Source of the DNA: an uncultured Christensenellaceae bacterium
Lineage (GTDB): Bacteria; Bacillota; Clostridia; Christensenellales; Borkfalkiaceae
Length of the DNA: 54,777 bases
Assembly: GCA_910586675.1 (NCBI GenBank)
Contig: CAJUJO010000007.1
Span: forward strand, 1-54,777
Direction: 5' to 3'
A program made the translations under genes and the position numbers. A model generated the notes under the pieces. It ran no database searches. It saw only the letters and a list, made by a program, of their open reading frames with translations, and was not told the origin of the DNA. This document shows positions 33,686 to 42,144 of this stretch, piece after piece; within the stretch, counting starts at the first letter, position 1, and the number at the start of each line of letters is the position of its first letter.

Positions 33686-35770
33686 TTACGCGTTTTTCTT
33701 TGCGCGGGAGATAACGATCTTCTCGGAGATGCTCTTCGGCACTTCCGAATAGTGATCGAACTGCATCGTGAACTGTCCTCTTCCCTGCGTCCTCGAACGG
33801 AGCTCCGTCGCATATCCGAACATTTCGGAAAGCGGAACTTCCGCGTCGATGACCTTCGCACCGTTTCTGTCGTCGGTACCGAGAATGGTACCGCGGCGTC
33901 CCGAAACGTTGCCCATCAAATCGCCGAAATAGTCTTCGGGCGTGATGATCTGAACCTTCATGATGGGCTCGAGAAGGACGGGCTTCGCATTTTCCATTCC
34001 GTTTTTGAAGGCCATGGAACCTGCAATCTTGAACGCCATTTCCGACGAGTCGACCTCATGGTAACTTCCGTCGTAAACCTGCACCTTGAAGTCTACCATT
34101 TCATAGCCCGCAAGATATCCGTTCTTCGCCGCTTCCTGAATCCCCTTGTCGATCGCGGGAATATATTCCTTCGGGATGGAACCGCCGACGGTGAGATCTT
34201 CGAACGCATAGCCTTCGCCCGGTTCCTGAGGAATAAGGTGAATTTTACAATGACCGTACTGACCTTTACCGCCCGACTGACGCTTGTACATTCCCTCTGC
34301 GTCCACGGCGGTGCGGAAGGTTTCGCGGTATGCAACCTGCGGCGCGCCGACGTTTGCTTCCACGTGGAATTCGCGCAGAAGTCTGTCTACGATGATGTCG
34401 AGGTGCAACTCGCCCATACCCGCGATGATGGTCTGCCCCGTTTCCTGATCGGTGTACGTCTTGAACGTGGGATCCTCTTCCGCGAGCTTGATGAGCGCCA
34501 TCGTCATCTTTTCCTGCCCCGCTTTGGTCTTGGGCTCGAGCGAAAGCTGAATGACGGGCTCGGGGAATTCCATCTTTTCCAGCACGATAGGGTGTTTTTC
34601 ATCGCAGAGCGTATCGCCCGTCGTCGTGTTCTTCAAGCCCACGATCGCGCAGATGTCGCCCGAATAAATGCAGTCGATGTCCTTTCTTTCGTTGGAGTGC
34701 ATCTGCACGAGACGCCCTACGCGCTCCTTCTTCTCCTTTGTGGAGTTGTAAACGTAAGACCCCGCTTCCAGAACGCCCGAATATGCGCGGAAGTACGCGA
34801 GGGAGCCGACGAACGGGTCGGTCGCGATCTTAAACGCAAGCCCTGCGAAGGGTTCGTCGTCCGAAGTCTTTCTCTCTTCCTCTTCGCCCGTCTTGGGATT
34901 GACACCCTTGACGTGATCCACGTCGAGCGGACTGGGGAGGAAGTTGATCACCGCGTCGAGCAGGAACTGCACGCCCTTGTTCTTATAGGAAGAACCGCAG
35001 AGCATGGGAATGGCTTCCATGTTAAGACAGCGGATCCGCAGTCCTTTGATGATGTCTTCCTGCGAAAGGTCGCCGTCCTCGAAGAATTTTTCCATCAGCT
35101 CGTCGCTGGCGGAAGCCGCCTCTTCTACGAGCTTTGCCCTGTATTCGTTGGCGACGTCCGTCATGTCGGCGGGAATGGGCTCCTTGCGGAAGTCCTTGCC
35201 CAAGTCGTCGTAATAGACTTCGGCCTCCATTCTGATGAGGTCGACGATGCCGCGGAAGGAATCTTCCTTGCCGATGGGCAGCTCGATGGGCACGGGATTG
35301 GCGCCCAGACGCTCGCGGATCATGGACTCGACGCGGAAGAAGTTCGCGCCGTTAATGTCCATTTTATTGACGTATGCGACGCGGGGAACCTTGTAGGTGT
35401 CCGCCTGACGCCATACGGTTTCCGACTGCGGTTCTACGCCGCCCTTCGCGCAGAAGGTTGCGACGGCGCCGTCCAGAACGCGCAGCGAGCGCTCCACTTC
35501 GACCGTGAAGTCAACGTGTCCCGGGGTATCGATAATGTTGAAGCGGTGTCCCTTCCAGATACAGGTCGTCGCAGCGGAAGTAATGGTGATTCCGCGCTCC
35601 TGCTCCTGCACCATCCAGTCCATCGTCGCGGCGCCTTCGTGCACTTCGCCGATTTTGTGCGTCTTTCCCGTATAAAACAGGATACGCTCGGTCGTCGTCG
35701 TCTTTCCGGCGTCGATATGCGCCATGATACCGAAGTTTCTGGTGTGTTTTAAGTCGTATTCTCTGGGCAT
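33686..35770 (-). CDS. fusA: Elongation factor G
   Basis: EF-G (694 aa) drives ribosomal translocation. G1 AHIDAGKTT (17-25), DTPGHVDF and NKMD are present, followed by domains II-V in full. Third gene of the str operon, 12 bp after rpsG. Confidence 0.99.
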   Translation of the reverse strand: MPREYDLKHTRNFGIMAHIDAGKTTTTERILFYTGKTHKIGEVHEGAATMDWMVQEQERGITITSAATTCIWKGHRFNIIDTPGHVDFTVEVERSLRVLDGAVATFCAKGGVEPQSETVWRQADTYKVPRVAYVNKMDINGANFFRVESMIRERLGANPVPIELPIGKEDSFRGIVDLIRMEAEVYYDDLGKDFRKEPIPADMTDVANEYRAKLVEEAASASDELMEKFFEDGDLSQEDIIKGLRIRCLNMEAIPMLCGSSYKNKGVQFLLDAVINFLPSPLDVDHVKGVNPKTGEEEERKTSDDEPFAGLAFKIATDPFVGSLAYFRAYSGVLEAGSYVYNSTKEKKERVGRLVQMHSNERKDIDCIYSGDICAIVGLKNTTTGDTLCDEKHPIVLEKMEFPEPVIQLSLEPKTKAGQEKMTMALIKLAEEDPTFKTYTDQETGQTIIAGMGELHLDIIVDRLLREFHVEANVGAPQVAYRETFRTAVDAEGMYKRQSGGKGQYGHCKIHLIPQEPGEGYAFEDLTVGGSIPKEYIPAIDKGIQEAAKNGYLAGYEMVDFKVQVYDGSYHEVDSSEMAFKIAGSMAFKNGMENAKPVLLEPIMKVQIITPEDYFGDLMGNVSGRRGTILGTDDRNGAKVIDAEVPLSEMFGYATELRSRTQGRGQFTMQFDHYSEVPKSISEKIVISRAKKNA

Positions 35771-35782
35771 ATTCTACTCCCC

Positions 35783-36253
35783 TCAGAATCTGAAATGAGC
35801 GAAAGCCTTGTTCGCTTCTGCCATTCTGTGCGTGTCTTCTTTCTTTTTGACGGAACCGCCCGCATTGTTGTACGCGTCCGTGAGCTCCGCCGCGAGCTTC
35901 TTGCTCATTTCGCGCTCGCTTCTCTTTCTCGTGTTGATAACGATCCAGCGGATGGCAAGCGTCTGACGGCGCTCGGGTCTGATTTCGATGGGAACCTGGT
36001 AGTTCGCACCGCCGACTCTCCTCGCCTTGACTTCGACGACGGGCATAACGTTTTCCATCGCCTGCTTGAAGATCTCCAACGGATCCATGTTCAGTTTTTC
36101 ACCCATGATCGAGAACGCGTCGTAAACGATCTTCTGCGCGACGCTCTTTTCTCCGTCGAGCATGATCTGGTTGATGAGCTTGGTTACGACCTTGCTCCCG
36201 TACATAGGATCGGGAAGCACGTCTCTCTTGGGCACTTTGCCTCTTCTCGGCAT
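35783..36253 (-). CDS. rpsG: 30S ribosomal protein S7
   Basis: S7 (156 aa) binds the 3' major domain of 16S rRNA and nucleates head assembly. It starts MPRRGKVPKRDVLPDPMYGS and ends AFAHFRF, as usual. The ATG at 36253 was chosen because AAAGGAGG is 7 nt upstream; a longer frame adds an unlikely extension. A 207-bp spacer separates it from rpsL. Confidence 0.98.
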   Translation of the reverse strand: MPRRGKVPKRDVLPDPMYGSKVVTKLINQIMLDGEKSVAQKIVYDAFSIMGEKLNMDPLEIFKQAMENVMPVVEVKARRVGGANYQVPIEIRPERRQTLAIRWIVINTRKRSEREMSKKLAAELTDAYNNAGGSVKKKEDTHRMAEANKAFAHFRF

Positions 36254-36460
36254 GATATTATCCTCCTTTAGATATTGTGCTGCGGCAACTTTCAGCCGCC
36301 CTTTTAGGCTATCGCCCACCGCTTTTGCGGCGACGAACCTTCTCCCCTTGCGGGAATACTGCCTACTTCATCGGGCATCTTAGATATTCCGAAATAAGTA
36401 GGGGTTTGTTGCGTTCACGAATTTTCGTCCCGGAAAACAGCGAACGCCGATGACGAAAGA
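36254..36460 (-). other. rpsL-rpsG intercistronic region, candidate S7 control site
   Basis: This 207-bp gap inside the str operon has no ORF of interest. The minus strand can form paired elements, e.g. GCGTTC (36439 region) with GAACGC (36413 region), and TCGCCGC-AAAA-GCGG near 36315-36335. In several bacteria S7 represses its operon by binding the rpsL-rpsG spacer, so an equivalent site is plausible but unproven. Confidence 0.35.
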
Positions 36461-36832
36461 TTACTTAGGGCGCTTTGCGCCGTATTTGCTGCGGGACTGC
36501 TTGCGTTTTGCAACGCCTGCCGTATCGAGCGCACCGCGAATGATGTGGTAACGCACGCCGGGCAGATCCTTAACTCTTCCGCCGCGGATAAGCACGGAGC
36601 TGTGCTCCTGCAAATTGTGCCCTTCGCCGGGAATGTACACGGTACCTTCCTGCTTGTTCGTAAGGCGCACTCTCGCGATCTTTCTCAAAGCGGAGTTGGG
36701 CTTCTTGGGGGAAGTTGTCGTAACCGAAAGGCAAACGCCGCGCTTCTGCGGGCATCTGTCCAGAATGGGGCTCTTGGACTTGAACGCTTCCTTCTCCCTG
36801 CCCTTCTTGATGAGCTGGTTGATCGTAGGCAT
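36461..36832 (-). CDS. rpsL: 30S ribosomal protein S12
   Basis: S12 (123 aa) is at the decoding centre. Key regions are TTTSPKKPNSALRK (38-51) and GGRVKDLPGVRYH. The lysine positions changed in streptomycin-resistant mutants are wild-type here. First gene of the str operon with a ~140-nt leader. Confidence 0.99.
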   Translation of the reverse strand: MPTINQLIKKGREKEAFKSKSPILDRCPQKRGVCLSVTTTSPKKPNSALRKIARVRLTNKQEGTVYIPGEGHNLQEHSSVLIRGGRVKDLPGVRYHIIRGALDTAGVAKRKQSRSKYGAKRPK

Positions 36833-36977
36833 GTTATAACCTCCTTAAAGTATTTCGGAATATCCTCAAAATCGCTTGCGCAATCCTAAGAAAGCAAATT
36901 AAAATATGCGCTTGTCCCCTCGGATTTATCAGGTTTTTTGCGCACAAAAAAACGTGCCGCTTATATCGGCAACGGTT

Positions 36978-37006
36978 ATTTTACCAAACCGTGCAATATT
37001 TGTCAA
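36978..37006 (-). promoter_or_regulatory. Promoter of the str operon
   Basis: Minus-strand TTGACA (37001-37006), 17-bp spacer, TAAAAT (36978-36983). Confidence 0.85.
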
Positions 37007-37096
37007 ACATTTTATACGCATATTACGCAAGATTTTTAATCTTTTCGCTATATAATTAGGTATAACGAAATTTGGAAACGATTTCCTCCCAAAGTA

Positions 37097-37125
37097 TTGA
37101 CAAATTTGCGAAAAAGTTTTATGAT
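37097..37125 (+). promoter_or_regulatory. Promoter of pgk
   Basis: TTGACA (37097-37102), 17-bp spacer, TATGAT (37120-37125). It diverges from the str promoter 90 bp away. Confidence 0.8.
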
Positions 37126-37161
37126 ATGAAAAGAAATGATAAAATTTAAGGAGAGTTTCTT

Positions 37162-38469
37162 ATGAACAAGATGTCCGTAAAAGACTTGAAAGATTTGAAA
37201 GGTAAGCACGTTCTCGTCCGCTGCGACTTCAACGTGCCCATGAAGGACGGCGTCATCACCGACGAAAACCGCATCAACGGCGCGCTTCCCACCATCAAAT
37301 ACTTAATGGAACAGGGCGCGAAGGTCATTCTCTGCTCCCACATGGGCAAACCCCACTCCATCTTTTCCGACGAGGTAAAACTCAACAAGAAGGATAAGAA
37401 AAAGGTGGAAGCGGGCGAAACCACGGCGGAAGCCGTCATCGAAAAAGCGCTCAAAGAAGAGCCGAAAAAGCTCACGCTCGCGCCCGTCGCAAAGCGCTTG
37501 GGCGAATTGCTCGGCGGCAAGGTCGCGTTCGCGGCGGACGTCGTCGGAACGGACGCGCAGGCAAAAGTCGCCGCCTGCAAGGAAGGCGAATGCGTCCTGC
37601 TCGAAAATCTCCGCTTCCACTGGGAAGAGGAAAAGAAAGACCTTGAATTCTGCAAGAAGCTCGCTTCCTACTGCGATATTTACGTGAACGACGCGTTCGG
37701 AACGGCGCATCGCTCTCACGCCTCCACCGCGGCGATCGTGGAATACGGGCTGGTCAAGACCGCCGTATGCGGCTTCCTCATCGAGAAGGAGCTCACCGTC
37801 ATGGCGGACTCCCTCGAACATCCCGTTCACCCCTTCGTCGCCATCCTCGGCGGCGCGAAGGTAGCCGACAAGCTCAACGTCATCTCCAACCTGCTTGAAA
37901 AGTGCGACACGCTCATCATCGGCGGCGGCATGGCTTACACCTTCTTGAAGGCGCAGGGCGGTTCGGTCGGCACCTCGCTCGTGGACGAAGAAAAAATCGA
38001 CTACTGCAAGGAAATGATCGCCAAGGCGAAAAAGTCGGGCAAGGAGCTTCTCCTCCCCGTCGACACCGTGATTACGGGCGGCTTCCCCGATCCCATCGAC
38101 GCGCCCGTGGAAATCGAAACGGTTCCCTCCGACAAGATCCCCGCGGACAAAATGGGGCTGGACATCGGCGCAGAAACGAGAAAGCTGTTCGCCGAAAAGA
38201 TCAAGAGCGCAAAGACGGTCATCTGGAACGGTCCCATGGGCGTGTTTGAAAATCCCACGCTCGCGGCGGGCACGATCGCGGTCGCGCAGGCAATGGCGGA
38301 CGCGGAAGGCGCGACGACCATCGTCGGCGGCGGCGACTCGGCGGCGGCATGCACGACGCTCGGCTTTGCCGATAAAATCACGCACATCTCCACGGGCGGC
38401 GGCGCCTCCCTCGAACTGTTTGAAGGAAAGGTACTCCCCGGCATCGCTTGCCTGAACGACAAGAATTAA
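37162..38469 (+). CDS. pgk: Phosphoglycerate kinase
   Basis: Pgk (435 aa) makes ATP from 1,3-bisphosphoglycerate. The N-domain begins KHVLVRCDFNVPMKDG, and the nucleotide-binding C-domain has GGAKVADKL and the late glycine-rich GGGDSAA. It is about 35 residues longer than the standard enzyme because of a Lys/Glu-rich insertion (about 59-92) between SHMGKP and LAPVAKRL, on the N-domain surface. AAGGAG precedes the ATG. Confidence 0.98.
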   Translation: MNKMSVKDLKDLKGKHVLVRCDFNVPMKDGVITDENRINGALPTIKYLMEQGAKVILCSHMGKPHSIFSDEVKLNKKDKKKVEAGETTAEAVIEKALKEEPKKLTLAPVAKRLGELLGGKVAFAADVVGTDAQAKVAACKEGECVLLENLRFHWEEEKKDLEFCKKLASYCDIYVNDAFGTAHRSHASTAAIVEYGLVKTAVCGFLIEKELTVMADSLEHPVHPFVAILGGAKVADKLNVISNLLEKCDTLIIGGGMAYTFLKAQGGSVGTSLVDEEKIDYCKEMIAKAKKSGKELLLPVDTVITGGFPDPIDAPVEIETVPSDKIPADKMGLDIGAETRKLFAEKIKSAKTVIWNGPMGVFENPTLAAGTIAVAQAMADAEGATTIVGGGDSAAACTTLGFADKITHISTGGGASLELFEGKVLPGIACLNDKN

Positions 38470-38475
38470 AAAAGG

Positions 38476-38790
38476 TCATTTGCCCCCTTCCGTTTCGGAA
38501 AGGGGGCTTTTTTTATTTCCGCCCTCGTTTTGCATGATATCGGCAAACAACCGAAAAACAAACCTGACGCCTTCGCGGAAACACATCAAACCGAATTCCG
38601 ATTCCATTCCCGCTTCCGTCAAAAAGATTTCGTCCAACCATTCGCTAGGCTCTTTCCCTAATATCGCAAATAATTTATCGTAATACCCCTCCGCCCTGTG
38701 TTTCAGACGATCGTATTCTTTGGTATATTGCATTTTTACCAACAATCCGCAATTATCGTAGAAAATTTCCTCTAAAATCGATTCGTTCAT
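38476..38790 (-). CDS. DUF6809 family protein
   Basis: The 104-aa product matches DUF6809, a small helical protein family common in Clostridia: ILEEIFYDNCG at the start, YDRLKHRAEGYYDKLFAILG in the middle and REGVRFVFRLFADIM near the end. These are often next to XRE regulators and of unknown function. Here it diverges from one. The last codons lie inside the pgk terminator hairpin. Its promoter spacer is occupied by a palindrome that also occurs in front of the regulator. Confidence 0.85.
   Translation of the reverse strand: MNESILEEIFYDNCGLLVKMQYTKEYDRLKHRAEGYYDKLFAILGKEPSEWLDEIFLTEAGMESEFGLMCFREGVRFVFRLFADIMQNEGGNKKSPLSETEGGK
38480..38514 (+). terminator. Terminator of pgk
   Basis: An 11-bp stem with one bulged A (38482-38492 with 38496-38507) is followed by TTTTTTTA. 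Confidence 0.85.
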
Positions 38791-38839
38791 CTTTAATCCT
38801 CATTCATAATTATTCGAATATTTTTATTCAGATATTTTT

Positions 38840-38868
38840 ATTATAATTCCGTTTCGGAATTATGTCAA
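38840..38868 (-). promoter_or_regulatory. Promoter of the DUF6809 gene with an operator in its spacer
   Basis: Minus-strand TTGACA (38863-38868), 17-bp spacer, TATAAT (38840-38845). The spacer coincides with the palindrome ATAATTCCG-TTT-CGGAATTAT (38843-38863). Confidence 0.8.
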
Positions 38869-38904
38869 TCAAAAATTATGTTATAATTCCAAAAAGGAAT
38901 TATA
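38843..38904. promoter_or_regulatory. Pair of matching operator palindromes
   Basis: Site 1 is ATAATTCCG-TTT-CGGAATTAT (38843-38863). Site 2 is TATAATTCC-N5-GGAATTATA (38882-38904). Their centres are 40 bp apart, about four helical turns. Site 1 blocks the DUF6809 promoter, site 2 covers the -10 region and ribosome binding site of the XRE gene. Confidence 0.7.
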
Positions 38905-38909
38905 TTTAT

Positions 38910-39146
38910 ATGAAACTCAGAAAAAAAGAATTCGGGACAGCCAATTGCGTCGGCAAAAATATCGAACGCCTTCGCAAGGAACGTGGCATATCGCAAAAGA
39001 AGTTTATCGAGCTACTGCAACTTGCGGGGCTCGATATTAACCCCACAAGTTATTCTAAATTAGAAGGTCAACTCCGCATTGCAACCGATAAAGAAATTTA
39101 TACGATTGCGCAAGTTCTCGGTGTAGACATGGCTTCGTTATTTTAA
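38910..39146 (+). CDS. XRE-family helix-turn-helix regulator
   Basis: The 78-aa product carries a HTH_3 fold: NIERLRKERGISQKKFIELL (about 16-35) then the recognition part INPTSYSKLEGQLR and a C-terminal VLGVDMASLF. The ATG at 38910 fits the domain; an earlier in-frame ATG would place the operator inside the coding region. It probably represses both itself and the DUF6809 gene through the two palindromes. The pair is inserted between pgk and tpiA. Confidence 0.85.
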   Translation: MKLRKKEFGTANCVGKNIERLRKERGISQKKFIELLQLAGLDINPTSYSKLEGQLRIATDKEIYTIAQVLGVDMASLF

Positions 39147-39185
39147 TTTTTTGCCGCAAAATTTTTTAGGAAAGTATTTAGAACA

Positions 39186-39214
39186 TTGCCATCTTATCCG
39201 TAATGTGCTATAAT
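39186..39214 (+). promoter_or_regulatory. Promoter of tpiA-gpmI
   Basis: TTGCCA (39186-39191), 17-bp spacer, TATAAT (39209-39214). Confidence 0.75.
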
Positions 39215-39240
39215 AATAAAAAATTCAACAGGAGAATTTT

Positions 39241-40026
39241 ATGCGCAAACCCATTATTGCAGGAAACTGGAAAATGAACAACACGGCAAGAGCGGGCGTC
39301 GCCCTCGTCGAAGAGCTCAAACCGCTCGTCAAAAACGCCAATTGCGAGGTCGTCGTATGCGTCCCCGCAATCGACATTCCCGCCGTTTCGGAAGCAGTCA
39401 AGGGCAGCAATATCGCCCTCGGCGCACAGAACGTCCACTTTGCCCCCAAGGGCGCTTATACGGGCGAAATCTCGGCGGAAATGCTCAATGAATACGGCGT
39501 TAAATACGTCATCATCGGGCACAGCGAGCGCCGCCAATATTTCGGCGAAACGGACGAAACGGTAAATAAGCGTACGCTTGCCGCACTCGAAGCGGGTCTT
39601 ATCCCCATCGTCTGCATCGGCGAAAGCCTCGAAGAGCGCGAAACGGGCAAAACGGAAGCGGTGCTTGCAAAGCAGATTAAAGAAGGCATGAAGGGAATCG
39701 ACGACATTTCCAAAATCGTCATTGCGTACGAGCCCGTATGGGCAATCGGCACGGGCAAGACGGCGACCGCCGAACAGGCGAACGAGACGATCGGCTTCAT
39801 CCGCAAGACGTGCGCCGAAGTATTCTGCCCCAAGTGCGCGGAAAAGGTGCGCATTCAATACGGCGGCTCCATGAACGCGGGCAACTGCAAGCAGCTCATG
39901 GCGATGCCCGAAATCGACGGCGGGCTCATCGGCGGCGCTTCCCTGAAAGCGCACGACTTCTCCGAAATCGCAAATTACGACAAAGGCGGCATGGCGGGCA
40001 TGAAGCTTTCCAAGGAGCTGTTATGA
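39241..40026 (+). CDS. tpiA: Triosephosphate isomerase
   Basis: TpiA (261 aa) interconverts the triose phosphates. The start MRKPIIAGNWKMNN holds Lys11; the catalytic His is in IGHSERR and the catalytic Glu in AYEPVWAIGTGK; YGGSM and GLIGGASL form the phosphate-binding end. It shares ATGA with gpmI. Confidence 0.98.
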   Translation: MRKPIIAGNWKMNNTARAGVALVEELKPLVKNANCEVVVCVPAIDIPAVSEAVKGSNIALGAQNVHFAPKGAYTGEISAEMLNEYGVKYVIIGHSERRQYFGETDETVNKRTLAALEAGLIPIVCIGESLEERETGKTEAVLAKQIKEGMKGIDDISKIVIAYEPVWAIGTGKTATAEQANETIGFIRKTCAEVFCPKCAEKVRIQYGGSMNAGNCKQLMAMPEIDGGLIGGASLKAHDFSEIANYDKGGMAGMKLSKELL

Positions 40027-41576
40027 GTAAGACCCCTTATGCTATTATCATCATGGACGGTTACGGGCTGAGCCCCGACGGAAACGGCAACGCCATCTCC
40101 ATGGACGGCAGCAAATACGTAGGCGAACTGAGAAAGAACTACCCTTCCGCTACGCTGGGCGCGAGCGGGCTTTCCGTGGGATTGCCCGACGGACAGATGG
40201 GAAATTCCGAAGTCGGGCACCTCAATATCGGCGCGGGGCGCATCGTCTATCAGGATTTAACGAAAATAACCAAGGCGATCGAGGACGGTGATTTCTTTGA
40301 AAATCCCGCCCTGTGCCTTGCCATGGACAATGCTGCGAAAAACGGAAAACAGCTCCACCTTTGGGGGCTGCTCTCCGACGGCGGCGTGCACAGCCATATT
40401 ACACACCTCTTCGCCCTTCTGAAAATGGCAAAGGAGCGCGGCGTGAAGCAGGCGTACGTGCACGGGTTTATGGACGGACGCGACGTCTCCCCTACCTCGG
40501 GCGTGCATTTCGTCGCACAGTTGCAGGCGGAAATGAAGCGCATAGGCTACGGAAAAATAGCTTCTCTCTGCGGTAGATATTACGCAATGGACCGCGACAA
40601 CAACTGGGACAGAGAGGAAAAGGCGTACGACATGCTCACGATCGGAAACGGCGTTCAAGCCGAAGACCCCGTGAAGGCGCTGGAACAATCGTATGCGCAG
40701 GGCGTTACCGACGAATTTATCCTGCCCACCAACATCACGGAAGGCGGCAAACCCGTCGCGCTCGTCAAAGAGGGCGATTCCGTCGTATTCTTCAATTTCC
40801 GCCCCGACCGCGCACGGCAGATCACCCGCGCCTTCTCGCAGAAGGAGTTCGTCGTCCCCAAGGGCACGGCGTTCGAGCGCAAGACGGGATTTCTTCATCC
40901 CGTTTACGTGTGCTTTACGGTATACGACGCGGCGTTCGGGGGCGTGCACATCGCCTTCCCCAAGCAGAGCATGGCAAACACGCTGGGCGAATATCTCGCC
41001 TCCCTCGGAAAAAAGCAGCTGCGCATTGCCGAAACGGAGAAATACGCGCACGTAACCTTCTTCTTTAACGGCGGCGTGGAAGCCCCCAATGAAAACGAAG
41101 TCCGCGTGCTCGTCAACTCCCCCAAGGTCGCCACCTACGACTTGCAGCCGGAAATGTCCGCTTACGAGGTTACCGACAAGGTACTCAAAGAGCTCTCCAC
41201 GGGCGAATACGACGCCATGATCCTCAACTTCGCCAACTGCGATATGGTCGGGCATACGGGCGTTATTCCCGCAGCGGTGAAGGCGGTACACACCGTGGAC
41301 GAATGCGTGAAAAAGGTTACGGACAAAATTCTTTCCATGGGCGGAAGCGCGCTTTTGACTGCCGACCACGGCAACGCCGATAAGATGCTGGACAGCGACG
41401 GCTCCCCCTTCACGGCGCACACGACCAGCCCCGTGCCCGTCGTGCTCGTGTCGGAAAAGTACAAAAATGCGAAGCTGCGCGACGGCATCCTCGCCGACCT
41501 TGCCCCCACTCTTCTTGAAGTCATGGGCTTGCCCGTGCCTCCCGAAATGACGGGAAAGAGCTTGATAATTCAATAA
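40023..41576 (+). CDS. gpmI: 2,3-bisphosphoglycerate-independent phosphoglycerate mutase
   Basis: GpmI (517 aa) is a di-metal phosphoglycerate mutase. The start MSKTPYAIIIMDGYG, the catalytic serine loop MGNSEVGHLNIG and DGRDV, DRDNNWDR, NFRPDRAR and TADHGNAD are all present. The ATG at 40023 overlaps the tpiA stop; a longer frame upstream lies inside tpiA and is not real. Confidence 0.97.
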   Translation: MSKTPYAIIIMDGYGLSPDGNGNAISMDGSKYVGELRKNYPSATLGASGLSVGLPDGQMGNSEVGHLNIGAGRIVYQDLTKITKAIEDGDFFENPALCLAMDNAAKNGKQLHLWGLLSDGGVHSHITHLFALLKMAKERGVKQAYVHGFMDGRDVSPTSGVHFVAQLQAEMKRIGYGKIASLCGRYYAMDRDNNWDREEKAYDMLTIGNGVQAEDPVKALEQSYAQGVTDEFILPTNITEGGKPVALVKEGDSVVFFNFRPDRARQITRAFSQKEFVVPKGTAFERKTGFLHPVYVCFTVYDAAFGGVHIAFPKQSMANTLGEYLASLGKKQLRIAETEKYAHVTFFFNGGVEAPNENEVRVLVNSPKVATYDLQPEMSAYEVTDKVLKELSTGEYDAMILNFANCDMVGHTGVIPAAVKAVHTVDECVKKVTDKILSMGGSALLTADHGNADKMLDSDGSPFTAHTTSPVPVVLVSEKYKNAKLRDGILADLAPTLLEVMGLPVPPEMTGKSLIIQ

Positions 41577-41586
41577 CGAAATCACA

Positions 41587-41625
41587 AAGAACAGCCCCGA
41601 CCGATTTGTCGGGGCTGTTCTTTTA
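41587..41625 (+). terminator. Terminator of tpiA-gpmI
   Basis: A 15-bp stem (41587-41601 with 41608-41622) followed by TTA. Confidence 0.75.
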
Positions 41626-41673
41626 TTACAAGGTCAAAAATACGGTTCCTCCTTTTATTCGGTTGTCTGCGTC

Positions 41674-42099
41674 TTAAAGGTTTTTTACGGAAATCAGAAT
41701 ATGCGACGCCGCAAAGACGATCGAGCATACAACCAAAGGAACGCTTCCGATTACGATGCCGGAAAAGAAAAAAATCAAGGACGGAAGAACGGAAAGCAGC
41801 AACGCTTTTACGAGATTGGACTTTTTCCATAACACGCCCCAAGTCAGGCAATAGGCGAACAGAAATACGCCGTTTCCGATCAGATAAACCGCCTCGCCGT
41901 ATAAGAACCAATATCCTGTCCACGTAAACGGGATATTGAAAATCATGAAGAAAAAACATCCGTATCTGCCGATCTGTTTGGCAATGAAAGCGGCTCTGTT
42001 TTTGTAAAAATTTTCCCCTTTGTGTTTTAAGGCGAAAATAATATTCGGTATCATAACGACGGCCATTATGATAAGTCCGTAGTAATTAAACCACTCCAT
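41674..42099 (-). CDS. Small multi-pass membrane protein, unknown
   Basis: The 141-aa product (from the ATG at 42099) has four predicted membrane segments (about 7-22, 43-60, 70-90, 100-135) and no recognised motif. A GTG at 42141 would add 14 residues but has AGGA directly against it, so I prefer 42099. It is the last gene of the DUF512-der-plsY operon. Confidence 0.7.
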   Translation of the reverse strand: MEWFNYYGLIIMAVVMIPNIIFALKHKGENFYKNRAAFIAKQIGRYGCFFFMIFNIPFTWTGYWFLYGEAVYLIGNGVFLFAYCLTWGVLWKKSNLVKALLLSVLPSLIFFFSGIVIGSVPLVVCSIVFAASHILISVKNL

Positions 42100-42144
42100 A
42101 GATTTCTCAAAGACGTCCCTGCCTATTCGCGGACGGTTCACTCC

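Noticed and set aside
33752..35752. A 666-codon frame antisense to fusA, and a 443-codon frame antisense to tuf (32260-33591)
   Set aside because: Both are mirror frames of highly conserved genes and arise from codon bias.
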